Below are positions 52,901 to 64,000 of a DNA stretch of 64,000 nt, one piece after another (the stretch's first letter is position 1; the number at the start of each line of letters is the position of its first letter). The DNA is taken from assembly GCA_020086605.1 (NCBI GenBank), contig JACBWW010000004.1, positions 38,107,230-38,171,229 of the forward strand, read 5' to 3'. Source of the stretch: Lanius collurio (taxonomy: Eukaryota; Chordata; Aves; Passeriformes; Laniidae). The notes below the pieces were generated by a model, which was not told where the DNA came from, did no database searches, and saw only the letters and a list, made by a program, of their open reading frames with translations. Both the position numbers and the translations under genes were made by a program.

Positions 52901-54978
52901 TATTTGGACTTGAATTGACTTATACTGAGACAGAAATTGCCTTAGTATCTTTCAAGGTACATAGCAACATTTAATATCTCTCAAAATTCTGTGAACATTT
53001 TGAAGATGTCACATCATAATGTGCAAGTGAAACAGAATAAACTGTATTAATGCAGCTTTATTTTGAATGTAGAACACATTTTCATGTTTATATCAATGAG
53101 AGTAATGGCAAGACACTAAAACTACAGAGCATCAATATTATGTAATTTCTGCATGTAGTTGCTTGACCATTTAATATCATATTTATAAACAGTATGGGTT
53201 GAATTGTAAACACCACCAAAGTACAGGTTTAATAAAATTACCATGCCTGTTGAACAGATATGTTTTTCCAAAGTTAAATCAGACACCATGGCTGGGATGA
53301 ATACTTTCAAGCTCTTTAAAATTTATTATTCTCTCTGGCAAGAAGAGAAATATTGAAAATAATATTTTAAATTGTCCCTTAAAGCGGGACATAAAAACTT
53401 GTATCTGTAAATGTAATCTGCTAGCACTGAATATTTTCAGTGTAATAAACCTAAACACATCTCTGCTCTGAATGCCTTTTTGCTTGTACAGAAATGTATG
53501 GCTTTATTAAGTGGATGAATTGTGTTGGAGTAAATGCACTAGACTCCATTTCCTCTGATGCTATGTACACTTCTTAGGATTTTTCACCTTTTATTAGGAT
53601 TGACTAACCCACTTGGAAAGCTTAGCACACCTAGTTAAAAAGAAAGGTAAAAGCCTTCTGAGACAGGCTTCTTTTCTTCCTGCTTTATTTGGCAGCCCAG
53701 GTCACTGAAGAACCTCTCCAATGCCATTTGCAGTAGGCTTCTAGACCTGTCCTAAATTTAAAGCACACCCAGTTAGATACAGTTTCCCCATGCAGATCTC
53801 AGACCAATAGAATTTAGCTGAGATCTTTGTTGGAGACAAGTCACTCCTCCATGTGGGGTGATAATTGCAGGTGTCTCTAACAGCCTGGAGAAGGAGGGAG
53901 GGAGAAAGGGAGTGAAAAAGGCAGAACAGGAGTACCCCCACTTATAATACTGTTGCAAAGCAGTATGGAGTCAGGGGGATTAGGGCTGTGCAGATCCAGT
54001 GGCTTGAGAACATTCTTATGAGTCCTGACAAGAGGAAAAGACTCAGGAGAAAGAACTAGAAAATCTCTGGAAATGTGCTCCTCTGTCACACTAGGCATTG
54101 TGCATGCCAGAGAGAAATCTAAGATTTTGAGAGAAGTATGTTTATTCAGATGCTGAAGATATGGTCAATAAATCTCTTTGTCCTACACATCACTGTAAGG
54201 AATTTTGATTCCTGCAGCCCCAGGATACAGGGATGGATATGCAAGCTAAACTATCAGTATTCAAGCAATGCAGCTCTACTCCATAAGCTTTACTGCAGCC
54301 CTTGGCTACACCACCAGCTGCTGCCACTCTAATCCTTTCTACACAGTTACTTTTTCCCATGGCTATGGATGTTATTGGACTATTGTTCATATCAATATCT
54401 AATCCCAGCAGTTTTTCAGCTCACACACTGATGCTGAGAGAACTGCCCTGCAAAGCTTAACATATAGCACACACACAGAGATTTAGACAGCTTTTTAATG
54501 CTCATCTATAAGTTATCTCTGAAGCTTAAATTTAAAAGGCTCAGATACATATATAATTAAAAGCAGTACTCACCAAACAGTCATGTACACCATGTTCCAA
54601 AAATGCTGCAAGGAGTCTATATGCAGGATTGCTTTCTCTGAGCTGAATCCTTTGCTCCTTCCCCTAATTAGCTCTTCAGGGCTCACATATTATTGCGGAT
54701 GCATTATTTCTTGTTCTCTGTTGGTTCAGGGTAGTATATTACCCAGTTGTGGTAACTACACTACCTATCTCCTTACTATTGTCTTCCAACTTAACAGTTG
54801 CTTCCCTTTGGCTTTTCACCTCCACTGCCTTTAGCTTTTTCAGCTTCACCCTGTGTAGTAATCTTTCCTGTGTTTAAAAGGGCCAGATAGCAAGTAGAAG
54901 ATCCCAACATTACACACAATACTGTGTCAATAATGAAGCTCTATCAAAGCACAATCAAAGTTATGCTTTGTGTGAGCT
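37936..54978. other. AT-rich non-coding DNA, no gene seen
   Basis: A 17-kb stretch with no gene recognised. It includes the two longest open frames of the window (39509-39871 plus, 120 codons, and 40242-40643 plus, 133 codons). Neither has a known motif and both are compatible with chance in a sequence this long. Short repeats include a 16-base phrase TCTTCCTTGTATTTGT occurring twice near 52672-52722. Slightly GC-richer blocks at about 43690-43990, 50880-51150 and 53690-54120 look like old, unrecognised repeat relics or regulatory sequence. The part at 39990-40240 has a conserved-element look (several TAAT cores in non-repetitive sequence). Confidence 0.5.
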
Positions 54979-55558
54979 TCATGAGGTATTGGCTGAGGTA
55001 GAGTTAATTTTCTTCACAGTGGCTAGTATAGGACTATGTCTGGATTTGTACTGGAAAAGTGTTGATAATACAGAGGTGTTTCTGTTATTGCTAAGTGATG
55101 TTTGCACAGCATCAAGGGCTTTTCTGCATCTTGTATCACCCCTCCAGTGAGAAGGCTGGAGGTGCACAAGGAGCTGAGAGGGAACATATCTGGGATAGCC
55201 AATCTCAACTGACCAGACAGATATTCCAGACCATATGGTATCATGCTGAGCAGGGGGAAGAAGAACAAACTGGGGGGAACTTTTGGAGAGATGGCATTTA
55301 TTCTCCCAAGTAAATGTTATGCATGACAGAGTCTTACTTTCCTAGAGATGGCTGAACACCTGCTCAGGAGAAGCAGTGAATGATTTCCTTGTTTTGCTCT
55401 GCTTGCATGCACAGCTCTTGTTTTTCCTATTAAACTGTCTTTATCTCACCCCATGAATCTTTTTCACTTTAACTCTTCCAATTCTCTCCCCAGTCCTGAT
55501 GGTGAGGGAGTGAGCAGCTGTGTGGTACTTAGTTGCTGGTTGGGGTTAAACCTCAACA
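54979..55558 (+). mobile_element. Solo-type LTR of an avian endogenous retrovirus (LTR C)
   Basis: The segment follows the same LTR superfamily as 6594-7687, but on the plus strand. The U3 start is decayed near 54979. The phrase GTAGAGTTAATTTTCTTC follows, then the AGAAGGCTGGAGGTGCACAA and ATTCCAGACCATATGGTATC segments characteristic of the family. The TATA box expected after the ATGCTGAGC motif is missing (about 55250). An ATTAAA polyadenylation-type signal stands at 55429-55434, followed by the diagnostic CTGTCTTTATCTCACCCCATG, and the element ends GTTAAACCTCAACA at 55558. No internal retroviral genes flank it, and target-site duplications are not evident, so it is best described as an old solo LTR. 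Start coordinate is accurate to a few bases only. Confidence 0.88.
55429..55434 (+). promoter_or_regulatory. Polyadenylation signal within LTR C
   Basis: The hexamer ATTAAA lies just before the conserved CTGTCTTTATCTC stretch, at the usual place for the LTR's R-region poly(A) signal. Whether it still works in this decayed copy is unknown. Confidence 0.55.
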
Positions 55559-58500
55559 GAGAGAAAACCAGGAAAGGAAAGAGGATGAGGAGATACAGCC
55601 AACTAATTAAGCAGTTGTTTTCTAGAATGATTGTAGAACAGATTGTCTTTGGGCACTGCAAGATCAAAATAATTTATAAAGAGGTTAGAAAGAAAACAGT
55701 CTACGTGTGAAGCAAAATATAATGGAATGTGGCACATTAGTAAATACAAATGAAATGTTAAAATATGGCAAAAAATATTAATAGATTTTAATGAACCTTA
55801 TAGATAACAAGAAAAAATCTATAGGTTTTTAAAGTTAAAAATACATAGTCTTGGTCCAAGCTTATGTCTTGTTGTATGTCAGTTTCATTCTTGGTTGTTA
55901 TTTCTCACTTCCCTCTGCCACTGTTTGAATAATTTAACACCCATTAGCTAATGCTGAACAAATTTGATATAGCAATAATATTTCCCAAAGATATGTTAGT
56001 CATATGTGCTTCCTGAAATAGATCTATAGACACAAATTGGATGCTTCCATTTACTCATCTAAAAGCTTCTGATGTTACAAAAAAATGTTGCAGTGAAAAT
56101 TCATACCAATTTAAGTACTGGAGAGTACACAGAGGACAGAGGGAGAGAACTTTTAAATACTCTAATTATGAAAAAGCTTCAGTAGGGTCTACCAAAAAGC
56201 TGCAAGGCACAATTGAATAAAATCAGGATTTATTAAAAAATTCCACGTTGAAACCAGATTGTCAAAAAGAATAAAAGAGAATAAGGGTACGGTTGAATCA
56301 GTGGAAATAAGGTGAGATGATATCAAGATCCTAAACAATCAACAAAAATGGAAAAATAATTTCAAAAAACTCAAGATATAAACCCAAAGAAATACAAAGA
56401 AAGATTCTGGCATTGTTAAAGTGGCTGCATTAGAAATTAATTTTGATGATTAATAATGGAGCTGCAGCCAGCAAGCAAAACCAGGCTATTTGAAAGATGA
56501 CTAAAGATTGGAGCTATGAACTTTAGTTTTAAGATGTCATGCAAATAGACTAATATAAATGGACTATAGAAGTCCTAAAGGTGAGAGGCATTCCCAAAAG
56601 GCACGGGGAGAAATATTAGGACAGCATGACCACAATATGGGCAGATAAATCATGGGCATAGCTGTTGACCAACATGGCTTGCATTTTGTGATCTACTAAG
56701 TGCCTTCCATAATTTCATAATAGAGTCTGTGAGTGACATTTGAATTATGTTTATGTCCATAAAAACAATGCTAAAGGTTTTATAAATATTTTTGACTATT
56801 AGTAATTCACAAAATAAGTCTTAATTAAGACAGTTGTTTTTCCAGTTGCCAAGTTTCACAAGCACAGAGCCACTATTAATGTAGAAAATGACATCCCTTC
56901 ACTTGGTACTGCTGAAGACGAACTTCAAATGCATGTGAGCAGAGCACAGCCAGCTTTAAACAACACTCAGAGAGAAAGGCAGCAAGGAAACGAGACCAGT
57001 CTTTGATTTACAAATATTTCTCAGCAATGAATTCGTTTCAGGAGCAGAAGGCAATCTCTTCTGGAGAAACAAATAAGCAAAAAGCAAAACAGAATAAAGA
57101 GCCAGAATGTAAACTAAACACTTGTCTGGCTCAGAGCCTCCAGTTTGATGTCTTGGGTTATAAATAATCAAGTGCACTTGTATTATCCATGTTGTAGAGC
57201 ACTGGTATTCATGAATACTTAAAAATCCTCTGACAACTGGTAATGTTTCATCAACCATAAAGTACAAAAGGCGAATTAGTGTAGTTTTTTTCATCACCCT
57301 TTGTGGGTAAAAAGATCAAAGAAGAGATTTCCATATTGGCAAAGACCTCATCAGTCTTTTTCTGTGCTTATGCATAAAGATGTGTTTCTGCAGTATGACA
57401 ATGAAGACTGGCAGATGTTAAAACGAAAGTCACCCCCTACATAAATTGAGCAACTTCAGGATATGAAGTCTTTCATGAGTGTTTTATAAAAGGATTTATT
57501 CTTCTTTCATGTTTATTTAATTATTTTATGCTGAGAACTGGACAAGTCAATTTTTCTGTGAAATTTGTTTCGGGCATGTCTGAATTTACCTTTTTAACTG
57601 CAGAACAGGAAATTGCTGTCTCTGTCACAGAACATAAGTTCCCAGAATTTTTATGTTTAACGTAATTACATCACTAATTTAATGACAATATCCAGTGAGT
57701 AAAATTGCAACAGGATTGCAATGTGATGTTATGTTCTATGCTCTATATACTATTATATTGTATACTAAAATTTAAAATATGCATTTTTCAACAGTAGAGA
57801 TTCCCTTGTTGGAACAAAGATCTATATGAAACATTTCAGAGAAATATTTTTCACTGAAACTGCAGAACAATGTCAACAAGGTGTGAAAATTTTCCCTTTA
57901 CTCTTAAAATCAATCTTTGAATAAAATTGTATCTTAAAACTGCAATTCTGCATATGATTGTACTGCATGTGTAAAGTACCACACAATATCATTTCTATCC
58001 TAAGCAAATTATGTGAACACATTTCTTCAAATCAGTTTCTCTGAATTATTTTTAGTAATTATTCTGAAAATGGGGAAATTTTAAATTGTAGCAACATTTT
58101 CCTCTGTTTTATAATCATTTTCTCTCCTGCCAGCCTATGCACTTCCTTCAGACATTGTATCAAAATATGCACATACCAATGCCTTCATGCCTGAAAGAAT
58201 CTAATGGAAAGAGTGACCTTCACTTTCATTTTGTAACAGTCCAGAGGTGAATGTAGCCCAGAAATGATACCTGTCTCCATCTCTGTTTGGCATCTGTGGC
58301 TCTGGCTAAGAGCAGCTTTCTATAAAGCGATTTCTGTGGGGTGCTTGTGGACTGGATGTGACAATCTGGGGTGCCATGAGCATGATCCAGGGTCTGCAGC
58401 TTGCCTGAGCCTGTGTCGGCCCCATGGTCCTGGCAGGGAGCACTGGCAGGAACCTTGGAACTCATGTCACTCCAAAACTGAGGATTCACTCTGCCTGAAA

Positions 58501-59855
58501 CAGAGCTGTGGCAGGAGCCACGGGCAGTGCTTTGAACAGTGCCTTAGTGAAACTGAAGGCAGACCATCCTATAAAACAGGGTTAGATGCTGCATTAGAGC
58601 TCTTGTGAAAGCAGCCAGATGAGTAGTATCCATTACATCTCGCATTTAACATTTATCTGATGAGTTTAATTAAGGCTATAGACGCCTTTTGTGAGGCAGA
58701 TTTGCTCTGAATAGCATTTATTTTCATCTCTCTTAAGAAGAAAGGACATTAAAATGAAAATTCAGTCTTTTAAGGCCTGTAATTCTAAAGGAATACAATG
58801 TATTCAAAGAACACTGAAAGGTGCAGTGCTAAAAATCAAAATGGTAACAGAAAGAAATTGTTTGTCATATTTTAGTCTTATAAAGAATATTCAGTACTGG
58901 TGGTACCCTGAGCAATTTGCAAGATAATTTTTTGCCACATGATGTATTCAGAAATGCTTTTTTATTTGATTTTGGGAGGGTGAGTTGAAGAATGGTCCCT
59001 ATGTTTCCCTTGTTGAAACAATTGTCATGATTTGAGGGTGTTGGAAAGCTGAGGAGAAATCAGCAAAAGTTACACCTGTATTTCTGTCAGACAAAATTAT
59101 TGGAAGACATTTAATGTATAAACAGGTAGATCCTAACTTTCTCTCTTTTTAAAGACTGTTTTGACATACCAGCAGTCTTAATGTTAAAAGCTGATGTCCC
59201 AAAATTTATTCATTTTAGTGATCCTTGCATGATTATGTTGGAATGCATAATAAAAAGACTACTTTTATATAATAGGAACTAATTTAAAAATCTTCTTTGG
59301 ATCTGCTGTGTTGTAAGAACGTGATATTGTAGAAAATAAAATACTTAAGGATTTGCCTATAAATGGAAAACTCTGTTAAGATTCCATTAATTTTGCTGTC
59401 CAGTAATTGTAAAAGACATTAAAATTCTCTGGTGCATCTAAAATATTTGGCAAAATGTATGACAATGTTTAAGGTTACAGCACAATCCACAGACTTGCAA
59501 TGTAACCTTCAGGAAGTCTGAAAGATTTTGATCCAAAACTTCATGAAGCCCATCCATTTCTTGACCTATTCCCTTAGCTCTATGCTTGCCTGCTGAAAAC
59601 AAATAATAGACACTGTAGTACTTTATTCCTACAGCTATACAAAAAGATTTCCCTGCAGTTTTCATGCATTCCTGAAAATAATTCTAAATCATTTTCATAT
59701 TTTTTTTAAAGATACGAATCTCACATATACCCAGGGAAAAGGTCTATTCACTTGCTGTCTGTTCATTTTAAATAAGAGAATGAAAATTGTTTTTCACTCA
59801 AGTAGAATAAAAAATAAACTCTTTATAGCCAGGACAACTGTAACTTTTACAATGC

Positions 59856-59872
59856 TTTTTTTTTTTTTTTTT
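59856..59872. repeat. T17 homopolymer
   Basis: Seventeen consecutive T bases followed by AATTTTAA. Simple repeat with no element recognised. Confidence 0.95.
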
Positions 59873-60540
59873 AATTTTAACCTTTCTTTCACCAGAATAT
59901 TAGTTTTTCTGCCAATCTATCTACATAGTCCTTGAGGGCATTATAGTCTCTCAAGATTTAGTGATTTAATATGTTGGATTTCTTGCATCTTATTATTTCT
60001 ATTAAAATGTAGCTATTTTACTGGGAAGGGCCTAGCAAGCCCTTTACAATGTTTTGCCTTACTAAAGATCGAATACTGTGAGGCTGGAGAAGAGCCTTGT
60101 GTATAGGTCATCTGGGACCTTTTCACATGCAAGGCAAAGAAAAACATGTGCTAGTAAGAACAAATAAATAAAAAGCTGGCACTTGCCTTCCTGGTTTGCT
60201 TTGACTATTAACTGGAGGACAGACTCCTTGGTTTCCCAGATGGGAGTCCCATACTACTGAAGAACAAGCAAAATGCCCCTTAAACCTTAGGATATGCCTC
60301 AAAGGAGTTCTTTGGTGTTTTCAGCTGCTTTAATTTTTGTTTTCACAAATGGAGATTCTTGAAAGGACTTTATTTTCAAAATACATTTTCTCAGTAATTT
60401 TGTTAAAATTCTGTTCAAAGGAAGGGGCTACAGTTGGACATCCAGAAATGAGGCACCCACTACTTACAATGAGTTTGTAATCCCTTGGCCAGGAAACTAC
60501 TAGGTATTCTCATTAATATCTCACTAATCTCAGCAAAAAG

Positions 60541-60554
60541 AAAAAAAAAAAAAA
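60541..60554. repeat. A14 homopolymer
   Basis: Fourteen consecutive A bases, preceded by a further AAAAAG. No retroposed body was recognised. Confidence 0.92.
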
Positions 60555-60867
60555 GTCTTCCTACTTTAATAAAACAATATATTTTTCTCAAAGAGAATGA
60601 AGAATGGATCAGTTCCAAATGTTGTTGTTTCTTCGTCGGTAATTCACAGTACATGTGCTGAAATTGTGCCCTCACTGTTTCATCTGATTTAATCCCATTT
60701 ATTGCTCCCTGTTGACTAAGGGTTTCCCCTTCATACATGCTCTACTGCTCTCTACTGTGTAAGGTTTCTTGATGGGTGTTTTTCCTTAAGACTTCACATT
60801 TACAGCCTAAATCCTCAGATACACAAATACTATTGTAATTTACACAATTTCTCCAGCTCTGGATATC

Positions 60868-61349
60868 CCAACATGAGAAAAAAAGCGGGTCTGTTGGAGT
60901 GAGTGCAGAGGAAGCCACAAAGATGACCAGAGGGCTGGATCACCTCTCCTATGAGGACAGGCTGAGAAAGCTGGGGGTGTTCAGCCTGGAGAGGAGAAGA
61001 CTTCAAGCAGACCTTAGAGAACCTTCCAGTACCTAAAGTGGGCTTACAAGAAGTTGGAGAGGGGCGTTTTACAAGGGTATGCAATGACAGGACAAGAGGG
61101 AATCACTTTAAAATAAAAGAGCAAAGGTTTAGATTAGATATTAGGAAAAAATTGTTCACTGTGAGAGTGGTGAAGTATTGGAACAGGTTGCACAGAGAAG
61201 TTGGGGATGCCCCATCCCTGGAAGTGATCAAGGCCAGGTTGGAGGGGCTTTGAGTGACCTCATCTAGTGGAAGATGTCCCTGCCCATGGCAGGGGATTGG
61301 AACTAGATAATGTTTAAAGTCCCTTCCAGCTCATGCCATTCTAATGATT
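60868..61349 (+). mobile_element. CR1 LINE 3' end with remnant of the ORF2 C-terminus
   Basis: A 5'-truncated CR1 copy of about 480 bases. It carries the stretch encoding the end of the reverse-transcriptase ORF, its short 3' UTR (GTCCCTGCCCATGGCAGGGG at about 61278) and a decayed terminal octamer repeat, CCATTCTAATGATT, at 61336-61349. The downstream half (about 61060-61253) is still open and reads like the family C-terminus, including RLDIRKKLFTVRVVKYWNRL and DAPSLEVIKARLEGL before a TGA at 61251-61253. The upstream half (60900-61025) is in another frame, with RGLDHLSYEDRLRKLG. At least two frameshifts lie between about 61020 and 61060. The copy cannot make a working enzyme. An ATG at 61038 is incidental and not a true start. 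Confidence 0.95.
61060..61253 (+). pseudogene. Remnant of CR1 reverse-transcriptase ORF2, C-terminal end
   Basis: About 65 codons remain open and resemble the last part of the CR1 ORF2 protein, downstream of the reverse-transcriptase domain. No catalytic residues of the polymerase or endonuclease are included. It ends at TGA 61251-61253, which is roughly where the family protein stops. The upstream part of the gene is lost by truncation or frameshifted, so this is a dead fragment and not a small gene. Confidence 0.85.
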
Positions 61350-63102
61350 ATCTGCCCAGAAAAGAATAGAAATTAATTTTCTCTCTTGTGACAACTATCT
61401 AGAGATTAAGTGGTTGCTCCCATCTGCAGCTAACACATGGTGAGAAAGAGGCATTTTTTAGGCTGTTTGTACATAGCCAAGAGTTGGCTGGCTGTTGAAC
61501 ATCCCAAAGAAAATATTTGGCCTGCAAGGTGCTGGGCTTCTCCTCCTGTGGAGCTGATGAAGGATGGAGGCAGTTCAATGTCCTGTGGTCCCTCATTTTC
61601 TCGCAACACTGAAATCTTAACCTCTTAGGCAAGATCCTTTGCTTCAGTGTGATCTCGCTTGTTTGAGCAGGATGCATTGACGCAAAACATGTGTCTGCAG
61701 AGCCCTGGAGGAAATAATAGGATTCAGCCGCTTTTCTGGAAAACCGATTTCAGAAATTCTCTCAGGCAGGTAATTACTCCTGGTACTGATCTTATAGAGA
61801 AAGTCTTATCTAAGCAGAATACTAAAGCATTCTTTATCCATACGTAAATGCATCAGAATTGTCACCTGGTCTTTTAACAGTTTCTGGCTGAAGACATACA
61901 TATACATAGTAGGAAAAATTACCCAAAAACCTCACAAATATCATTGACCAGGACTTGAGGTGTATTACCACATTAATATATGTTAATATATATGCTAATG
62001 TGTGTTAATCTTTGTTAATTTAAAACTCCCTGTATGAAATTATGACCTTGGTTTACTCAGAGGAAGCTTTTTAGAAATTTACAGTTTTCAAAATTATCAT
62101 CCTAACTAGCTTATTTTTAGGCTTTCAGATTTAGAACTCTTGAACCTTAGCTATGACTACTAAAATGAGAATGCATAAAATAAACATTTGACCTCACAAA
62201 GTAAGTGATCTCTATTACAAAAAAAGAATTTTTATATATGGGGTTTTTTTCTTTATCTGCTTTAAATAAGGATAAATAAGAAATATCTCATTGTCCAAAA
62301 TGTCATTTTTATCCAAGACTAATAATTTTCCAATCATATTTTTTCTGGCAATTTTCTACGGTGTATTTCTATAATTGTGTTAAAATCATCTAATCACACT
62401 ATAGATAGAACTACATCAGTACAAATGTCATTATCATGTGTAAGAAGTGATGCTGTGTAACTGAAGGTTAATTGTGGAGTAACAGCAGCATTTGTTACAC
62501 AATTAAGACTTGAAAATTTGTGACAAGGTTTTGAAGTCTCATATGGCCACAGAAGAGGTTCGTTCAAGGGCATTCACAAAACAGACCCGAGTTCAGGTCT
62601 GAAACAGTCCGGAATCAGATCAGGCAGAGGGAATAAAAATGGCAGCTCTCACAGGCTGGGAAAAGCAGGTAAAAGCAAGCATTAGAATTGCTAAGGAAGG
62701 CTAAATCTGGGGAAGACAGAGCAGTGGGAGAGCTTGCCTTAGCCATCTATTGATTTTCTGATGTACCAAGTAGCACAGAGGAGAAGTGATGTGGAATTGA
62801 GCCTGAGAGAATGGTGGTGTTCATGCAGCAGTAATTAGAGGTGAATTATCAGGCTGCAGAGAGGGGAATACCAGTGGATAAAAGTCCCAGGCTTATAGAA
62901 ATTATTATTTGTAGGGCCAGTGAAGAGCAGTCTAGCTCCTGAATGGCCCATTAAGCTTTGAGCTGTGAGGGAAATTGGCAGAGAGGCTTTGCAGATAGAG
63001 ACAGAGTCTTGTCGGGTTAAGGTGAGCACAGAGCATGAAATCCACTTACACCATCACTAATGGGGAACTCTAATTCCAACACGTCAGTCCTCAGCTCTCT
63101 GA
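61350..63102. other. Non-coding DNA, no gene seen
   Basis: No gene was recognised. Blocks at 61400-61760 and 62540-63100 are richer in G+C than the flanks and lack known repeats. An imperfect tandem of GTTAATATAT-like units lies at 61972-62022. The second GC-richer block leads into the CTCF-like motif at 63103, so it may be part of a regulatory or boundary element. Confidence 0.5.
61972..62022. repeat. Imperfect short tandem repeat of TTAATATATG-like units
   Basis: About four to five diverged units of 10-14 bases, each containing GTTAAT or CTAATG, follow one another. It is a decayed AT-rich minisatellite-like patch. Confidence 0.65.
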
Positions 63103-63117
63103 GCAGCAGGGGGCGAC
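63103..63117 (+). promoter_or_regulatory. CTCF-like binding motif
   Basis: The 15 bases GCAGCAGGGGGCGAC fit the vertebrate CTCF core consensus CCASYAGRKGGCRSY at 13 of 15 positions. The invariant-looking AGGGGGC centre is intact, and the mismatches are at positions 1 and 14. It stands in otherwise AT-rich DNA, where a motif this GC-rich is unlikely to occur by chance. CTCF organises chromatin loops and insulators, and the motif orientation (plus strand) would set the direction of any loop. Occupancy cannot be known from sequence. Confidence 0.6.
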
Positions 63118-64000
63118 AGGATTTTAAGACCTGTCCTGTTTCATTTCCTCAATTTTAAGACCAGAGGAAGCTAGTTTCTTGTAAGCAGAGCTATATTCAG
63201 CTGCTGGAGTCACAGCTTAATGGATTGCAATGGTACTGCTGGGAGCATGCCATTCCTGCTTCTCTGGTGTGGGGAAGGAACCCACAAGTGAGACAAGCTG
63301 AGAAAGGCTAATTTGAGAAAGACTTGAAAGAAAACTTAGATTGAAATTTGCTTTTTATATTCTAATCCTAGCACTTTTTTTGTTGGATTTTTGACTTCCA
63401 AAAAAAAAAAAAAAAAAATTAAAATTGCACATTTTATAGGCTTGCTGTATCTTATCGATATTATTCTTACCCCTTGAATAATGTCCAAAATGTTAACCAA
63501 GGAAAAAATTCAATCCAAACTTTTACTTGGATTTAATTAAGAAAGAACTTTGCTCTGACTTCAGTGATTACTGTAGCATCTCCAAGCATCAATTTAGAAA
63601 ATAAATATAAAAACTCCTAGTGATGATCTGCAGCTGATTCAATTAAGTAAGTGAATTTGAATATGGAAGAATTTCTTGCAATTAAAGCTGGGTGAGATCT
63701 GTTTTTTTTCTCTAAGAGGATTTCAATGTTCCCTGCAAGTCATTGAACCTTTTGACCCATGCCAATGCCATTAGGAATCAAATAGTAAATTTCTGCAGGC
63801 TGGTCAGATGTGGGTGTAAGGTCAGCATATCTTGATCACTAGTGTCATGCTTATTCTAAACTATTTGTGCATAAACTGCCATGAAGGATTGTTATCTTGA
63901 ATTAAACTCCTATATGCCCATGAGAAAGCCACAGGGACTAAGATGAAAAAATCAGAGGAAAAAATGTGAATCAAAGTCCAAAAGGGATGTGGGGTCTCTT
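63118..64000. other. Non-coding DNA to the window end, no gene seen
   Basis: Apart from an A19 run at 63400-63418 nothing specific was recognised. The region 63590-63680 is non-repetitive AT-rich sequence with a GCAGCTGATTCAATTAA stretch that could be regulatory, but this is a guess. No exon or RNA gene was seen at the right edge. Confidence 0.5.
63400..63418. repeat. A19 homopolymer
   Basis: Nineteen consecutive A bases, the longest A run in the window. No processed pseudogene was recognised upstream of it. Confidence 0.93.

Larger units (their letters stand above)
55559..60867. other. AT-rich non-coding DNA, no gene seen
   Basis: About 5.3 kb with no gene recognised. The first part (56100-56700) is purine-rich on the plus strand without a known repeat identity. 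The block 58226-58610 is clearly richer in G+C and carries overlapping frames on both strands (114 codons plus, 87 codons minus), neither with a recognisable domain. The part 58615-58740 is compact AT-rich sequence with TTTAATTAAGG-type motifs. Simple tracts are T17 at 59856-59872 and A14 at 60541-60554. Confidence 0.5.

Noticed and set aside
54540..54860. Pyrimidine-rich block upstream of LTR C as a possible further LTR or internal retroviral remnant
   Set aside because: Some phrases feel repeat-like, but I could not tie them to a family with confidence or define boundaries. A repeat-library search would settle it.
54968..55710. Several overlapping frames on both strands of 60-85 codons
   Set aside because: They lie in LTR C or straddle its right edge; LTR sequence is not protein-coding, and no retroviral gene was seen.
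1..64000. CRISPR arrays, prokaryotic operons or phage modules
   Set aside because: No regularly spaced repeats, no ribosome-binding-site and ORF arrays, and eukaryotic CR1 and LTR elements are present instead.

Overview
The window reads as non-coding vertebrate nuclear DNA, almost certainly from a bird. It is AT-rich and has no operon structure. None of the reading frames I examined resembles a known protein or continues into a multi-exon gene. The bird assignment rests on two things recognised by eye. First, there are three fragments of the avian CR1 LINE, each truncated at the 5' end and ending in or near the ATTCTRTG-like 3' end typical of CR1. Second, there are three LTRs that resemble the endogenous retrovirus LTR families common in songbird and other neoavian genomes. 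No database search was possible, so family names are from memory and subfamily names are not given.

Layout: 1-432 is unique sequence ending in a long TC tract and a C14 run. 433-6593 is unique AT-rich DNA. 6594-7687 holds two related but non-identical LTRs, head to tail, both on the minus strand. 7688-30080 is unique AT-rich DNA, interrupted at 21277-21391 by an exact 57-bp duplication on either side of a single N, which looks like a contig-join artefact. 30081-30262 is a short CR1 3' fragment (plus). 36955-37935 is the longest CR1 copy (minus). 54979-55558 is a third LTR (plus). 60868-61349 is a CR1 3' end (plus) that still shows the C-terminal part of the reverse-transcriptase ORF, broken by frameshifts. 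A good CTCF-like motif lies at 63103-63117.

Nothing here works together as a pathway. The likeliest setting is a gene desert or a long intron, whose function, if any, would be regulatory. I found no convincing new biological system. The strongest points for follow-up are the assembly artefact, the structure of the LTR pair, the mixed resemblance of the third LTR, the CTCF-like site and a few segments that look like conserved non-coding elements. The last group is a weak inference without an alignment.
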